In this document: piece after piece, positions 46,601-58,592 of the stretch
Layout: every line of letters starts with the position of its first letter
Position numbering within the stretch: the first letter of the stretch is position 1
DNA from: Arthrobotrys musiformis
Lineage: Eukaryota; Ascomycota; Orbiliomycetes; Orbiliales; Orbiliaceae
Assembly (NCBI GenBank): GCA_036971715.1
Contig: JAVHJL010000003.1
Span: 558,001-622,000, forward strand
DNA length: 64,000 nucleotides
Direction: 5' to 3'
Notes under the pieces: model-generated
Seen by the model: the letters and a program-made list of their open reading frames with translations, nothing else
Databases searched by the model: none
Told to the model about the DNA's origin: nothing
Program-made: the position numbers and the translations under genes

Positions 46601-49600
46601 TTAGGCAGTGCGCGGTATATTCAATTTTCAATACGAGAGAAAGTATTTTATTTACTGCAATTCGACGTTTAAATATTCAGGATCTACAATTAAGTGCATC
46701 TAGGAATGTATCCTGTTGTATATTTGCTTGTTGCTTGCCGGTATATTGCGGGTAACGTTACCCACAGGAGAAAGATCTTGAGACGGATAATAATTACGTA
46801 TAGTTATAAGATTTTGTGAGATAAGATAAAAGTGCTACTGCAGGATTGATTGTGGCGGCTCCGACTATGTACGCTCTCAATATCTCCAGATGTCTCAGAG
46901 CCTGAACTAGAGCAGCTCAGTGGCTGCCCCACTTTCAGGGCCTAACTTGTTCGCGGTGGTTCTTTTGACCGACGTGAATCAAACTCCGCAGTTATTGCAT
47001 GCCCATAATTTCAACAAGATGTTGTTCGCACCAAAGTAATCCTTTGCTTCATTAGACATTCACAGTACTGCCACTGCCTGTCATCTAGACCCCACACTTG
47101 CACAAGGCCCTCAAACCCTGATCCATAATAATGAGACTTTTATGAAGCACAGCAGCCGCACCCGGAGTGCCGCTGCCTCCATAAACCTCTTAATTTAGCC
47201 TTCACTGCATCGATCTATAGTAGGAACATTTGTAACCAAAAATCTTGGATTGGATAGAATGACTACGGCCGACCACGTATCCCATGTATATTTGCCGCTT
47301 TTTTGTTTCTTCCAAACAGGATCGATTCCTCTCTGTTCAGGAATATCGCTGCCTACAGCTTTTTTTCCCACACGGCACGCGGGATCAGCTACGTTTCATG
47401 CATCATGAACCTCTCCATCCCAACCTGGTCCTGGTTGCTGCTCGGGGTAACGGCTAGGGTTCAGCTCGGATGGCACCCCGAGGGCTGTCATATTTCGTTT
47501 CTCTCAAAATCCTGATCCTGGGTGCCCCGGTGGTTGGAAAGCTAGGCTTTGCAACTTCGTAAGTCTTAGGTCTTGATTCTTGACATCGCCCCTCGAGTTA
47601 GGGATCCCCTTGCCAGTCAAGCCATCACACTTGTAAGTGATGCTAGTCTGCCCACCAGCCGTGTAGTACGTAAGAAAGTGTGGAAGCTCTTCCAAGCCAG
47701 GCCGGTATATCACGGAAAGGCAAAGCGAGAAGAGGTTTGTCGATTAACGACACAGGTTAGGGGTTAGGGGTGTTTGGCAGAAGTAACTTCTCAGAACGGT
47801 TAGAAGCGCTTGGAGTTGGGGATGGGGTGGCTTTGAGGTTAGCATGGGTTTAGAGCTAGGTGCCCTGGAAGTTCATCTTCAAAGTATCCACACGTATCGA
47901 TATGGTTATGATGTTCGATGCGCATATGCCGCGGACCCACAGTTTGTATAACCTGAATTTATTATGTTGTCGTGATGATAGTCTGCATAATAGAGTTTGT
48001 TTTATGGGGAGTATAAACTGTTCTCTATAAATCTTCTAAATAGGAAGTTTTTTAGAGCCCAGGTTTTAGTTAGTACGACAAAGTACTTGGAGGATCAATT
48101 GTCTCGTACAGCTTTGCCGCCTCCAAATTGAACATCATCGATTGGCTATGTAACACCTCGGAACCCCAGATCCGTGATGCGAGCTTCTCACAGGGCATGG
48201 GTATCATAAAATTAACTGGAGCCGTTGAAACGAAGGAACCTCGATCGTTTGGGACGGGCCTAGGTCAAGTTCCATGTACTTCTGGGGATTGGAATCGCGA
48301 GGGATATCCTACCAATCTCCTCGCCGCAAAAGGGCCATGTACATGGGATTTTGAGACCCGAGCTCCCCTTGCGAAGATCAAGAAATATTTCCTTTTGCTC
48401 GCTCGTAAAGAAGTATAGACATCGATTAATCCGGTACAGCTAGTTACTAACAGCAAAGACCATTTAATCCGAGCCTCGACCGCTTGTGACAATTACTTGA
48501 TAGAAATTTGATCAGCACGTGGTCCTCCGACGCATTCTCTTGGAATTAGTTGGCTCGTATACCCCGCCTGTCTTGCAATCTTGAAAACTAGCGAGTAGCA
48601 CAGTGCCGGAGATATAACAAGATGCATAAGATGTGAGACCTAGATGCACGCCCGTTAGATTAAATAACACTATGCCGGGGTTCATCTGCAGATCAGAAGC
48701 GCTCTCTGCATCTTGGCCGTGAAGTTATTCCGGGGATGAGAGTGAGGACCGTCTACAGAGTTGGCGCTAAACATGGGAGAAACCGAAAGCAACAAGCGTA
48801 TTGTTATGCCACCCTTGTGTATTATCTCTCGAGTTACTTTAGATGCGAGGATATGAATCTTGTGTCTACTCTTGCGACGTTTGATGTGCCGGCCGACCGA
48901 GTCTTGACCAATTCTATCCTGCAGTGCAGTCCCGAAGTCCAACATGCTCTTGTTTACGAGGCAAGGTTTATAAAGGCGAATTTCATACTCGATTAATATA
49001 TGCTCTATATTACAGTATACTGGTATAATGGGAACTCTCCATAGCACTGGTCGGATTCGAAAGGCGGTCACGGGCCACAAAGAACTCTAGGAGTGCTAGC
49101 AATGATTTTTTGTTATCTATCTCGACCTGGCGAGTTGCGTTGGAGATTACAGGCGAAGAGACTGAATTTGAATCAGGTCAGTTCAGAAGTAATTTTGTGA
49201 ATAAAACATCACGACGCCAGATTTCGTTAATTAATTGAGCACCATTTACCGGGCCATGAAAAGCCTCGTATTTTTATTTACTTAACTTTATTTGTTTTTC
49301 CATCGTCCTGACAGAGAAAAAGAGCAAGGCCACATGAAGTCCTTGTAATCTAGCTAAGCAGAAAACTGCAGCTCGAAGCGTCGGCGTTGGAATATCCACA
49401 AGTCAAGGATACCCTGGTCAATATTTCCAAGATGCAACCAATGAAGCAACGCAGGTATTCCGTGAAGTGTTTCATGAGATTCTCTCGACTAGTTTAGAAA
49501 CATATCAGGAGGCTCAGAGGCTGGAAACCCACTTTATATTTTTAAAGATCTATAGAGTCGTTCTATGTGACTACAGTCTTTGTGCTAATTGAGGATTAAA

Positions 49601-52600
49601 TCTGCGATTTCAGCTTAAACGTGCGGTTTTCTTAACTTCAACCCCTAAGTCTGTCTCTCCAGGCAGCATTCCCAAAAAGATATATTTATCCCATGCCAAG
49701 CTAATGGTCGCCGCTGCGAGACTTGGTGGAGACGGAACATCCCTTGTGGTTTGAATGTAGGTTGATATGACGGCTCATTGATGCAAGTTTAGCGAGAGGT
49801 CCTGCATGGTGCAGAGAAACAGCAAATTTCTCGCCGGTTGTGCATATATCGAAGACAATTTTACAGCTGCATGTTAGTGCACATTTAAGACCCGTCGCCG
49901 TTAGCTATTGGGTTTTTGATAGGGCTTTCGTCCGCGCTGGTATTGTCAAATCTATTTATCGGTCACTCTTGAAGTAAATTTATATAATCGTACAGACAGT
50001 ACAACATCAGAACAGAACGTAATTGATAACATGTGTGTGGGGGCAACTACCCCTGCACTTTTGGCGGTCCTACGTAAGATGGTTTTGCCGTTATAATCTC
50101 TGAGGGATTCTCCTTTAGATGGTTAAAAGTGAGATCTTACGTCGGTATATGTATGCGCTGCCTTCAAACGCAATCAGTACAGGTCGAACCTGAGAGTCAG
50201 ACATTTGCTCCCAGGGATTTGGATACGTATATGATTACCAGCAAAACTCTCCACTAGCCTAATATTGCGATATTTGTTATTTACTCGCCAATACAATATT
50301 AATGTTAGTATAAGGGTTCTCATATACGTATTTGAGGTAAGGAATCTTGGCAATTGGATTCAGATTGCTACTTTGATAGACTCGAAGCCCACTCATAATT
50401 TGGCGAAGTCTGCTCGGGATCGGGGTTGTATGAATGCTTCCGGATACAACTTGCCTCTGAAAACGGAATCTATAGTCTTCCAAGGAATCCTGTTGACAAA
50501 GGACCGATGAGTCGAGTCTCCTGTTTTGATATCTTGATCAATTGACTCTTTTGAACCCTTGCTTTCTTACGTTGCACGCATTCACAGTATCCTACGAGAA
50601 TATAATCCGTCCCACCTAGGCACTGACACATCAAGAGGCAATTACGAAACTTAAAAGACTCAAAATGCAGTAATAATTTCTTGTAATGGCCTTTAATACG
50701 AAAATCTTGTATCTTTGCGTTCAGAGGTCTAAGCCACCATCGTATGACTAAGGGCAAAAGCACCATTACGTCGAGCCGTCATGAAGTATCGGCTTTGGTA
50801 TTGGCCGCATAGTCTTTCCTTCCATCCTAACCCTTTATCGATAGTATACAGGGTCTGGCTTAAGAGACTTTCGCTCGCCTTACAAAGCCAAAGATCTGGA
50901 CCTTGGTCCAACAGCAAGGAGGCGAATAGGTACCGGATACTCAGGCATCCGATCTCAATCAGCGTATCCATGTGCTTTCGGTGAACTCTCTACAAGGTCC
51001 AGCGAACATGTGTATTTTGCCTGGCCGTGGCGGGCTCGGCTAGACGATTTTGTAAGGTCACTATTTCCATCGTCCTTCCAGATACAGTCGACAACGCAAC
51101 CACGTTGTGGTATTCCGTTGTCAAAGTTTACTCCCAACTGTTTCCTCTTAGAAAGCGGGAAAAGAAATGAGCTGTCGGATTTAAGTGAAAGTCTGGCGAA
51201 AAACCCTCAATATGTAAAATAATTTTTTTGCGGACTGGGTAAATTCCCGTATCAGATTAAGATTTCCATTGATAAACCTAGCATTATCGTACGAAAGATT
51301 ATCGTTCCGGGGTCGCGGCGGGGTTGGCCGGCCATGGACCAGAGTGATGATGTCGACGGAGAGATGAAGTGTTAACTTTTTATCACGCGATAGTCCGGCG
51401 TTTCGTGGCTATGCATAATACATGGATAAAATTCTCCTAAAAAAATTCCCGATGGTTTATCGTGCGGATCTAAGGTGACATCCTACAACGGTCCAACGTT
51501 ACGTTGGGGAATCATATGCGCATATGCTCTGAAGGCCGATGCCGGATCCTGCTCATTTTGACAACGGTGATACCTTGAGAGACTTCGCGCGAGGAAGTAG
51601 TGATGTGATTAAGAGTTTTGATGGCGTTTGGCAAGGTCATTCCAGAAACTGAGCGACGGGGCACTCTTCCGGTTCGACGGGTCGACAAACACGGTGTTCC
51701 AGCTTCCTCTGCTGAAAAGATCGGATAGTTACTCGATATCTGCCCCGTATTAGCCCCTCTATCAATTTATGTAGGGCTTTTATCGAAAAATACTCCCCTA
51801 ACGCTAGAATGCGTACGGCCGATATTCGTTTCGATAAACCCTTCATGACTAGTTATTGCATGATGCTAGTGCAAGACCCTACCAAGGCCTAACCCGGACG
51901 TAAAAGTGCTAGGGAGTGTGGTTCGTCTATCGGCCCATTCTAACTTTATGCGTCGAGATCTCTAACAAAAGTCTAGGGAAGCCAGCGGTTTTCCAGGTAT
52001 GAACAAGGCATTCCCAACAAAACAGTCACCCCCCGGCCAGCAAGCTCCCATGTCTTCAAGCTAGAATATATCTTCCCGGGTTTCGAGAAGGATAGCTCTT
52101 TCAGCTAGTAGCCCGCTAATTTTTACTGGAAAGTTTACACGAAAGCGGGGTATTTGGTTCGTTGGAATTGATCACTTGACGGCAGAGAATTCGGTAAGGA
52201 AGGGCGATTTGTAGAACAAGACGACGAGTCACTAATCCACTAGTTTATTTATGCCCATGGAAGTTGAAATAGTACCACTAAAGGTAGACCCCACGGATGC
52301 CTAGTCGGTTGTCTGACGTCGTTCTCTTCGCTTATGCATGTAGATGGTTGCCTGTGCATGTGGAAAGTTGAACATGCAGAGGCAGAGGCATTTGGCCTGG
52401 AAGCGGGTCAAGCTAGTGTATTTGAGGAGTTGGTTCTATCACAAGCTTGTGCCTTGGTTTTAAGAAATTGTGTTACATAATGAGCGACTATTTCCCCCTC
52501 CCCCCCGTGTACCGTCTATCCCCCCGTGGACAATAGGGCATGCTTTGAGCGTTGTGATTCTTTGAACTAGCTTTGAGCGAGATAAGATTTGATCTTGGTT

Positions 52601-53802
52601 GGCGGGAGGCCCTTGTGATTGCAGGCCCACCTTTATAAATATAAATGCTCCTGGATCTGATTGGCTGAGGATACTATGTTGCCTGAGAACTTTGGTCAAT
52701 CTAGTTCGAGTCCAAGACTTTGGCTAGTGGGGCAACGAACAAAACTATGATGCGATTCTTTAGTTTTTTTTATTTAGTCGGTGGTTCGACTCGAAATTTA
52801 AGCGGAGCTCCAATTTTCTAGTTTCATACACCTCGTGAAGCACATGCGGATGCGGACCCTAGGGCCTTGATATATATGTGACCATTGTTCAAACAACGAG
52901 GGAATTCGGGAATGTTGAGTGTTTGTAAAAGAGTATTTGAAATCGAGTCCTAGTTGGCCCCATTCCCAAGTCCTAGTTGAAAATAATAATTCCCAAAGAG
53001 GATTATGGCTTCGGAGGAGCTTAATCAAAATGATTATTGTTGCAGAACCACCCTTATATAAGATCTCCAAATTTCGACGAATCAGTGTAGGGGCACTACC
53101 CGATTCTAAGATTCAAGATATATGTAGCGTTGTTAAATAAAACTGTAAAAACATGTACAGGATACGGATTTTAAGAGGATTGAATTTTCGTTGTGAGTTC
53201 GTCAGGTTAGCATCCCATTCAATTCAAAGGCTACTTATCTTAGGTTATCAAGTCGGAACCGAAAGGTCAACGTCTCAAATTTAAAACGCTGTTCTAGATC
53301 TATGGTCGAGATATGGATACGCTTTTCAGTGAAATGCCTAGATTATATATGTCTACCCAAGCGTGCACTCAAGAGTTCTTCTGATACGTAGTAAGAATTT
53401 ACTGAATTCGAGCCGGAATCCCTAACGTCTAACCACAAATATAGTCAACACCTGCGAAAAGGTTGTTTTCCATAGCCGGCATCGAATATTAGGACAGTTG
53501 GTCTCGTACCCAGACCGTATAACGCATGCGCCGAACCCAAAACCGGCATTTTATAAAATTACAGCACTCCCTTACGTAGCTACATCTTGCTACCTAAATC
53601 CCATCCCTAATGTTACCCATCTGCCGCATATTTGCGACAAAGGCCACGACGCTACCCGACAACAATGTCAATGAAGTATAGATATATATGCATTGATTCA
53701 TGACTATTAACGCTATAGTGCGACTGCTTAAAATAATTTCCAATACATAAGTCCACCCTGCTTTACGAAACTTCGGATCGATATATCTTGCGAGAAGGCA
53801 GT
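43690..53802. other. 10-kb gene desert
   Basis: No gene I can support. Scattered frames of 60-130 codons (for example 45064-45321 minus, 48736-48996 plus, 48682-49080 minus) lack domains, splice signals or consistent strand. A short telomere-like doublet GGTTAGGGGTTAGGGG sits at about 47755. Repeat copy 3 is at 53499-53517. It may be decayed transposon or relic gene DNA, but no terminal repeats or transposase motif could be read. Confidence 0.45.
53499..53517 (+). repeat. Copy 3 of dispersed GGTCTCGTACCCAGACC repeat
   Basis: TGGTCTCGTACCCAGACCG, identical to copies 1 and 2 over the 17-base core. Similarity stops after 19 bases. It lies 300 bases from the 3' end of the Cys-rich gene. Confidence 0.75.
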
Positions 53803-54456
53803 TTAAATTTGAAGTTGTACCGCGATCCCCATAACAAACAGAATGCTCCCAAGGACAAAAGTTGGAACTGTCAAGACCCCGCCGCCATTGGGCTTCCCAG
53901 TAGAGCCGGGTCCGTCAGAACCCGAGCCTCCAGAACCGGAATTCGAACCGCTACCGCTCCCCTTAGTGCCACTGTAACTTAAGGTTCCATCATCATTGAC
54001 CTTTCCTTGTGTGGTCAAGTTCAAGCATCTGATACCAGTCAAGTTGGAGCTGAATGCCCCTTCCCCTACCGCCTGGTAGAAGTAAACAGCCGCGATATCT
54101 TCGTCGATCCTATTATAGTTTTGGTAGGGGCAACATTGCTCATCACCCCCGCCAAAGGCATTGGATACACTCTCTTCGCCAGTCGGGCAAGATTTAGCGC
54201 CGATCGAGCCTGTACCAAAGGAAGAGAAAGAAGTATCGTGGATTCCAGCGATCGTCCCGCAGCTATTGTTGTAGGGGGCTCCGGGGAGACCGAGGTCTGT
54301 GACCGTGCAGCAGTAATTTTCCTGGCCGAGCCAGGTACCGCAAAGCCCTGTCGTAAATTTTGAGCCAGAGACACTACAGTATCGATCTGTCCCGCAGGGT
54401 TGGGTATTTGCACCCGAGATGGTGTTTGGAGGTCTGATTTGGACGAAAATAGTCAT
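53803..54456 (-). CDS. Cys-rich protein with C-terminal membrane or GPI-anchor segment
   Basis: Single exon, 217 residues. The N-terminal 135 residues hold ten Cys (CGTDRYCS, LCGTW, NYCCTV, NSCGT, SCPTGEE, EQCCPYQ, IRCLNL), an even number that would suit disulfides, plus N-glycosylation sequons (NNSC, NLTG, NLTT). A Gly/Ser linker (SGTKGSGSGSNSGSGGSGSD) leads to a C-terminal hydrophobic segment (VPTFVLGSILFVMGIAVQLQI) with no basic tail, as in GPI-anchored fungal surface proteins. The puzzle is the N-terminus (MTIFVQIRPPNTISG), which is not a signal peptide; an upstream exon may be missing. A five-codon upstream frame at 54453-54467 ends in TGA overlapping this ATG. A minus-strand TATAAAT lies at 54519-54525. 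Family unknown to me. Confidence 0.7.
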   Translation of the reverse strand: MTIFVQIRPPNTISGANTQPCGTDRYCSVSGSKFTTGLCGTWLGQENYCCTVTDLGLPGAPYNNSCGTIAGIHDTSFSSFGTGSIGAKSCPTGEESVSNAFGGGDEQCCPYQNYNRIDEDIAAVYFYQAVGEGAFSSNLTGIRCLNLTTQGKVNDDGTLSYSGTKGSGSGSNSGSGGSGSDGPGSTGKPNGGGVLTVPTFVLGSILFVMGIAVQLQI

Positions 54457-54467
54457 TTTGACAACAT
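54453..54467 (-). promoter_or_regulatory. Mini upstream ORF overlapping the start codon
   Basis: ATG TTG TCA AAA TGA on the minus strand. The TGA overlaps the main ATG as ATGA, a geometry that can couple termination to re-initiation. Translation of this frame is not shown. Confidence 0.35.
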
Positions 54468-54518
54468 CAAGTTTTCTCCCAAGTAGGGGCTGGGTCGCGA
54501 GGAAGCTTAGGCAAATAA

Positions 54519-54525
54519 ATTTATA
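54519..54525 (-). promoter_or_regulatory. TATA box of the Cys-rich protein gene
   Basis: TATAAAT on the minus strand, 63 bases upstream of the ATG. If it is functional, transcription would start very near the ATG, which argues against a distant upstream exon. Confidence 0.4.
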
Positions 54526-56944
54526 AAGAGTTGGACAAGGAGTATTATTGAGTATTGATGTGGGTAATATTCCGGATTCCTAGTTTTGGCTTTCTTGGAG
54601 TATATTCCGAAAGGGTTCAATATATGTATATATATATATAGGTAGATCGGAATAAATATAAAGATCTGAGCCGGGACGAGAAGGGTCTCGGAATTTCAAA
54701 CTAGGATCCGTGATGTAGCGTGTACGAAGAGCGAAAATGCTGCCGTGTAATGAATTGAATCAATACGTCTAAACTCAGGGCAGTTATCCTGTATTAAATA
54801 TTCGAAGATTGATCATTTTACCCCGATGAGACTTTCCCACCCAGATCTAGATTTCATACTGAAGTACTCAGGTTGAACGCGACGGAACATGCCGATCGTC
54901 CCAGCTATGAAAATGCCACTTCGAGCAATTGCTAATATGAACCAGTTGTCGCTGGAGAATTTCAGCTGCGGGATCAAGCCCTGAAGCGCCAGACTCATCG
55001 ATCCCGAATATGTTTTAGCGACTGCGGCTGAAGGGGGTCTGATCCCACAGAACCTAAGCCCGTCCCGAAAACTTCAGATAGGGAATGAAATTTGAAGACA
55101 GGATCAAGGGGGAAATTTAAGCAATAGCCCCAAGAAACTTGGGGAAGCTTAATTTTCAGCCCCAGTCACACAACGATTCTGGTATCTGGATAGGCGAGTC
55201 CAAGGAGCCCCTACAAGAAGTGGATGGGAATTCTGAAGACTCACCCCCCAGAAAATTTGTGACAATCTATGATTTCATTCTGAGTTATTTTAAATTTTGA
55301 AGGTCGAAATCCTACTGATCCCGAAGAGAAAGCACTACCTGTATACGTATAGTATGCTAGATGAAATTTCATGAAAAGGTAGACCTTTTTTAGGGCGCAC
55401 AATCGTACGTAGACCTATCTCGATCTCTTCGCCCGCGAAGTCCGAATGGCCGCGCAGATAGGCACATACAAACTACTTAAGTACCTAGCGAGCTTGCCAC
55501 TGATTTGTCGCACGTTGCATGACCATATAGTGCCGCAGTAGACCGTAGGACGGGTGAAGTTCTCGGGCTGTGTAACCAACACTCCAACGCAAAATTTACC
55601 ACGCTCCTAGCACTCTTGATATCATGATGCAGCACGGTTTTGATGAATATTTCGGCGTTTAGGCGCGCCATCAGACCTTTAACTTGGCAGATATCTGGAT
55701 AGTTTCGGATATATTTAGCCCCCTTATTATATGGTCCTGAGTATAGGGTTTAATTTAAAGGCAAATTAAAGTTTGCGAATATATACGCTTTGAAAGTCTA
55801 CCATTTATAATTTATTGGGTCTGTTGATCAATTGATCAAGTGTATATACGTATACAAACTATAATTATAAATAACTGCAGGGCGTAGAACTAGCTGGCGT
55901 CTGAGGGCTGCTCCCAAAGCGGTATCGACATCAATATTATAATTTAAAGACTTTCCTACAATAGTTAGATTTTGCCCAGTCACTGCCCAATGTGTAGTCC
56001 CTCTCCTATGGCTGCTGCTGTTGTCAACATGTGGCGAAGTAATTACCTCCTAGGTAAGGTTGGCCTCGCGGGTAAAGTATTTCCCGTACTAGATCGTATA
56101 ATGTAAATATAATAGCTGGTGCTACGACCTCTAGACTATCGCCAGCGGAATATTAAACACCTGACATTGCCCTTAGTTATTCGTTAATTCGAGACAACCA
56201 ATGCATCCACATACTCTATCTACATCTGGGTACGAGACCAATCTACATTCATTTTGAACTTAACAGAGTCCGGCCCAGCCACGGCAAAATGCGAAAAGTA
56301 ATGGCCCTCAGCTGGACCCGTCTATATTAATTCGATCTGAAATGTATGCAAAGGGTGTATAGCACGCCAGGACGTTGTGTCATCATAGGAGCACCTATGG
56401 TTACATGGCCAAATATATGCAAGGAAGCAATCAATTAACCGTTCATTGTTTGTCGAAATGGTGCGTAGATTCGATTCGTGTCCGCAATTGAACCGCTAGC
56501 CTCGAATCTTTGAACCGCGTAGATTCGATTCGTTAGCCATGCACGATCGGTGGTGATGCGCGCCATTCGGATCATCTCGAACTCGGGCTGCTGCTCCACG
56601 CCTTGTTTCACACTCGGGAAATGGCCGAACATAGTTTCCACGGATCCATCCCACGTTGATATTATGGGGCCTAATTGCGATCCTACCAATAGGAAGAGTT
56701 ACCTAGAGTCGTAGGACGCATTGGCCACGTTCGGATGAACTTCGGAATATCTAATGCCATCCTATTACCACATCACAACGCGATCACAGCGCCGCTCGTC
56801 AACTTTTGAATATAAATTTCCCCGCGTAACCCCAGGTTTTATATTCGATCCCAGATTTGATTAAACCACGGAAACTCTCTGGATCTTTAGAAGCATTGCG
56901 ATACTGTGCCTTTTGTCGAGACTTTTGAGATTTTGAGGGTCGGA
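54526..56944. other. Gene-free stretch with repeat copy 4
   Basis: AT-rich, with a (TA)n run at about 54630-54650. Repeat copy 4 is at 56225-56241. A 15-base direct repeat (GTAGATTCGATTCGT) occurs at about 56465 and 56519. No credible gene. The last 150 bases are the MFS gene promoter. Confidence 0.5.
56225..56241 (-). repeat. Copy 4 of dispersed repeat, partial core
   Basis: The minus strand reads TTGGTCTCGTACCCAGA, matching the core up to position 15 of 17. Orientation is opposite to copy 3, so the two bracket a 2.7-kb segment with the Cys-rich gene. Confidence 0.7.
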
Positions 56945-58592
56945 ATGTCAACACAAACTGCGACCATCACGGAGGTCCTGCCTGCAGTGGTTGTGTCCTC
57001 GAAGACGATCGATTTCCAGCCTCATGAAGAAATCGAATTAAATACGCGGGCACCGTCTCGCGGGTCTGGCCGCGCTGTCTCGGAAGATGAAGCTATCAAA
57101 TTGACGAAGGATACCATGTTCAAGCTCTTGAGTGCCGGATTTTCATTCTTCTTTGCTGGAACAAGCGATGGTTGCCTTGGAGCTCTGATTCCATACATTT
57201 TACGAACGTACCAAGTAAATACAGACATGATAGCTGTGATGTAAGTACCCATACTTGGACCTAAGTTATGTCGCACCAACAACGTAACTAACTATCGGGC
57301 GAAAGATTTGCGGCTTCTTTCGGCGGGTGGGTGGCGGCAGCTTTGACGAACAGCCATTTGCTAAAGTACCTTGGGTTCGGATCGATTTTGGCGATAGGGG
57401 CTTTAATTCAGCTTCTTGCACATGTCCTACGAGTGTGGACGCCACCGTATGCCCTCTTTGCCGTGTCATTCTTCCTCACTTCGTTAGGGCAGGCATACCA
57501 AGACTCGCATTCCAACACGTACGTTAGCGGCGTGAAAGGTGCCCACCGATGGCTTGGGTTCATTCATGCCATGTATGCACTTGGTTTGTTAGTTTCACCA
57601 TTTGTTGCAACTCCCATCGCCGTGGCAAGGCCGGATAGATGGGCTTTGTTCTATGGATTTTTAATCGGTTTGGGTGTGATCAATATCGTCGCTGTCTTGT
57701 TCGCCTTTCGGGACTCTTTGAAAGTGATCCACCGAGCAGCGCCGACGGTAGAAGGCGAGGATACAAGTAGGGGTAAATCCGCAGTCGAGGAGATCAAAGA
57801 AACACTAGGTATGCGGGCTTTATGGCTGCTAAGTCTGTACTTCTTCCTGTTCTTGGGCGCTAGTGTGACAGGTGGAGGTAAGTATCATCAATCTACCTCA
57901 AAAATTGCGCTTGGGGTTGACGTGATTATGCTGATATAATTTGTCCGCAGGCTGGAGCGTGGAGTTCTTGGTACGGATCAGAGGAGGAGACTTATCGAAG
58001 ATGGGCTACGTGCCAGCCGGTCAAAATGGTGGATTGTTTCTCGGAAGGTTGCTTCTTGCTGAGCCAACAAAAAGATTCGGAGAGCGAAGAATGGTGCTAT
58101 TGTATTGCATCCTAACGCTAGCCGCACAGCTTGTGTTTTGGCTCGTTCCGAATATCCCGGCCAATATTGCAGCGATTTCGTTGGTGGGGTTCTTTTCGGG
58201 GCCCTTCTTTGCTACGGTAATCCCCTCTTTGCCATAGGGAATAAAAAGCTCTTAGTTGGTTTTTTTGGTGGCTAATTCTTTTTCTGTTCTTTCTTTCGTC
58301 ACTGCAGGGGATATCGGTGGGTTCCAAATTGTTCCCGAAGCGACTGCAACCAACAGCTCTTGGTAAGACTTCGTGTTTAGTTCAAGTTGCAATATATATG
58401 CTGACGTAAATGAATTATGCAGGACTCGTATTTGCGCTTGCACAAGCTGGAGGCTCTTTATTCCCGGCTTTGACTGGTGTCATTGCTAGTAGAGTAGGCG
58501 TCCAAGTACTGCAACCTATTATGACTGCACTTCTCGTTGCTACTGGTATTAGCTGGTGGCTTGTCCCGAAGGTCCACCACCGGAGTGAGTAA
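56945..58592 (+). CDS. MFS permease, fucose-permease/BSC6-like
   Basis: Five exons, join(56945..57240,57306..57877,57951..58216,58308..58362,58423..58592), 452 residues. All four introns are GT-AG and in phase. The first ATG in the frame is at 56945. The start of TM1 (FKLLSAGFSFFFAGTSDGCLGALIPYIL) follows a 55-residue cytosolic N-terminus. Further helices include LGFGSILAIGALIQLLAHVL, ALFAVSFFLTSLGQAY, FIHAMYALGLLVSPFVATPI and LFYGFLIGLGVINIVAVLFAF. The second half keeps QNGGLFLGRLLLAEP and the signature GISVGSKLFPKRLQPTALG. About 11-12 membrane segments are expected. Such fungal permeases are proton-coupled sugar-type carriers at the plasma membrane; the substrate is unknown. Confidence 0.9.

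Noticed and set aside
47755..47772. Telomere-like GGTTAGGGGTTAGGGG
   Set aside because: Only two units, not an array; likely chance.
48682..49080. 132-codon minus frame over an 86-codon plus frame
   Set aside because: Both are plausible in composition but mutually exclusive, and neither has a domain or splice sites.
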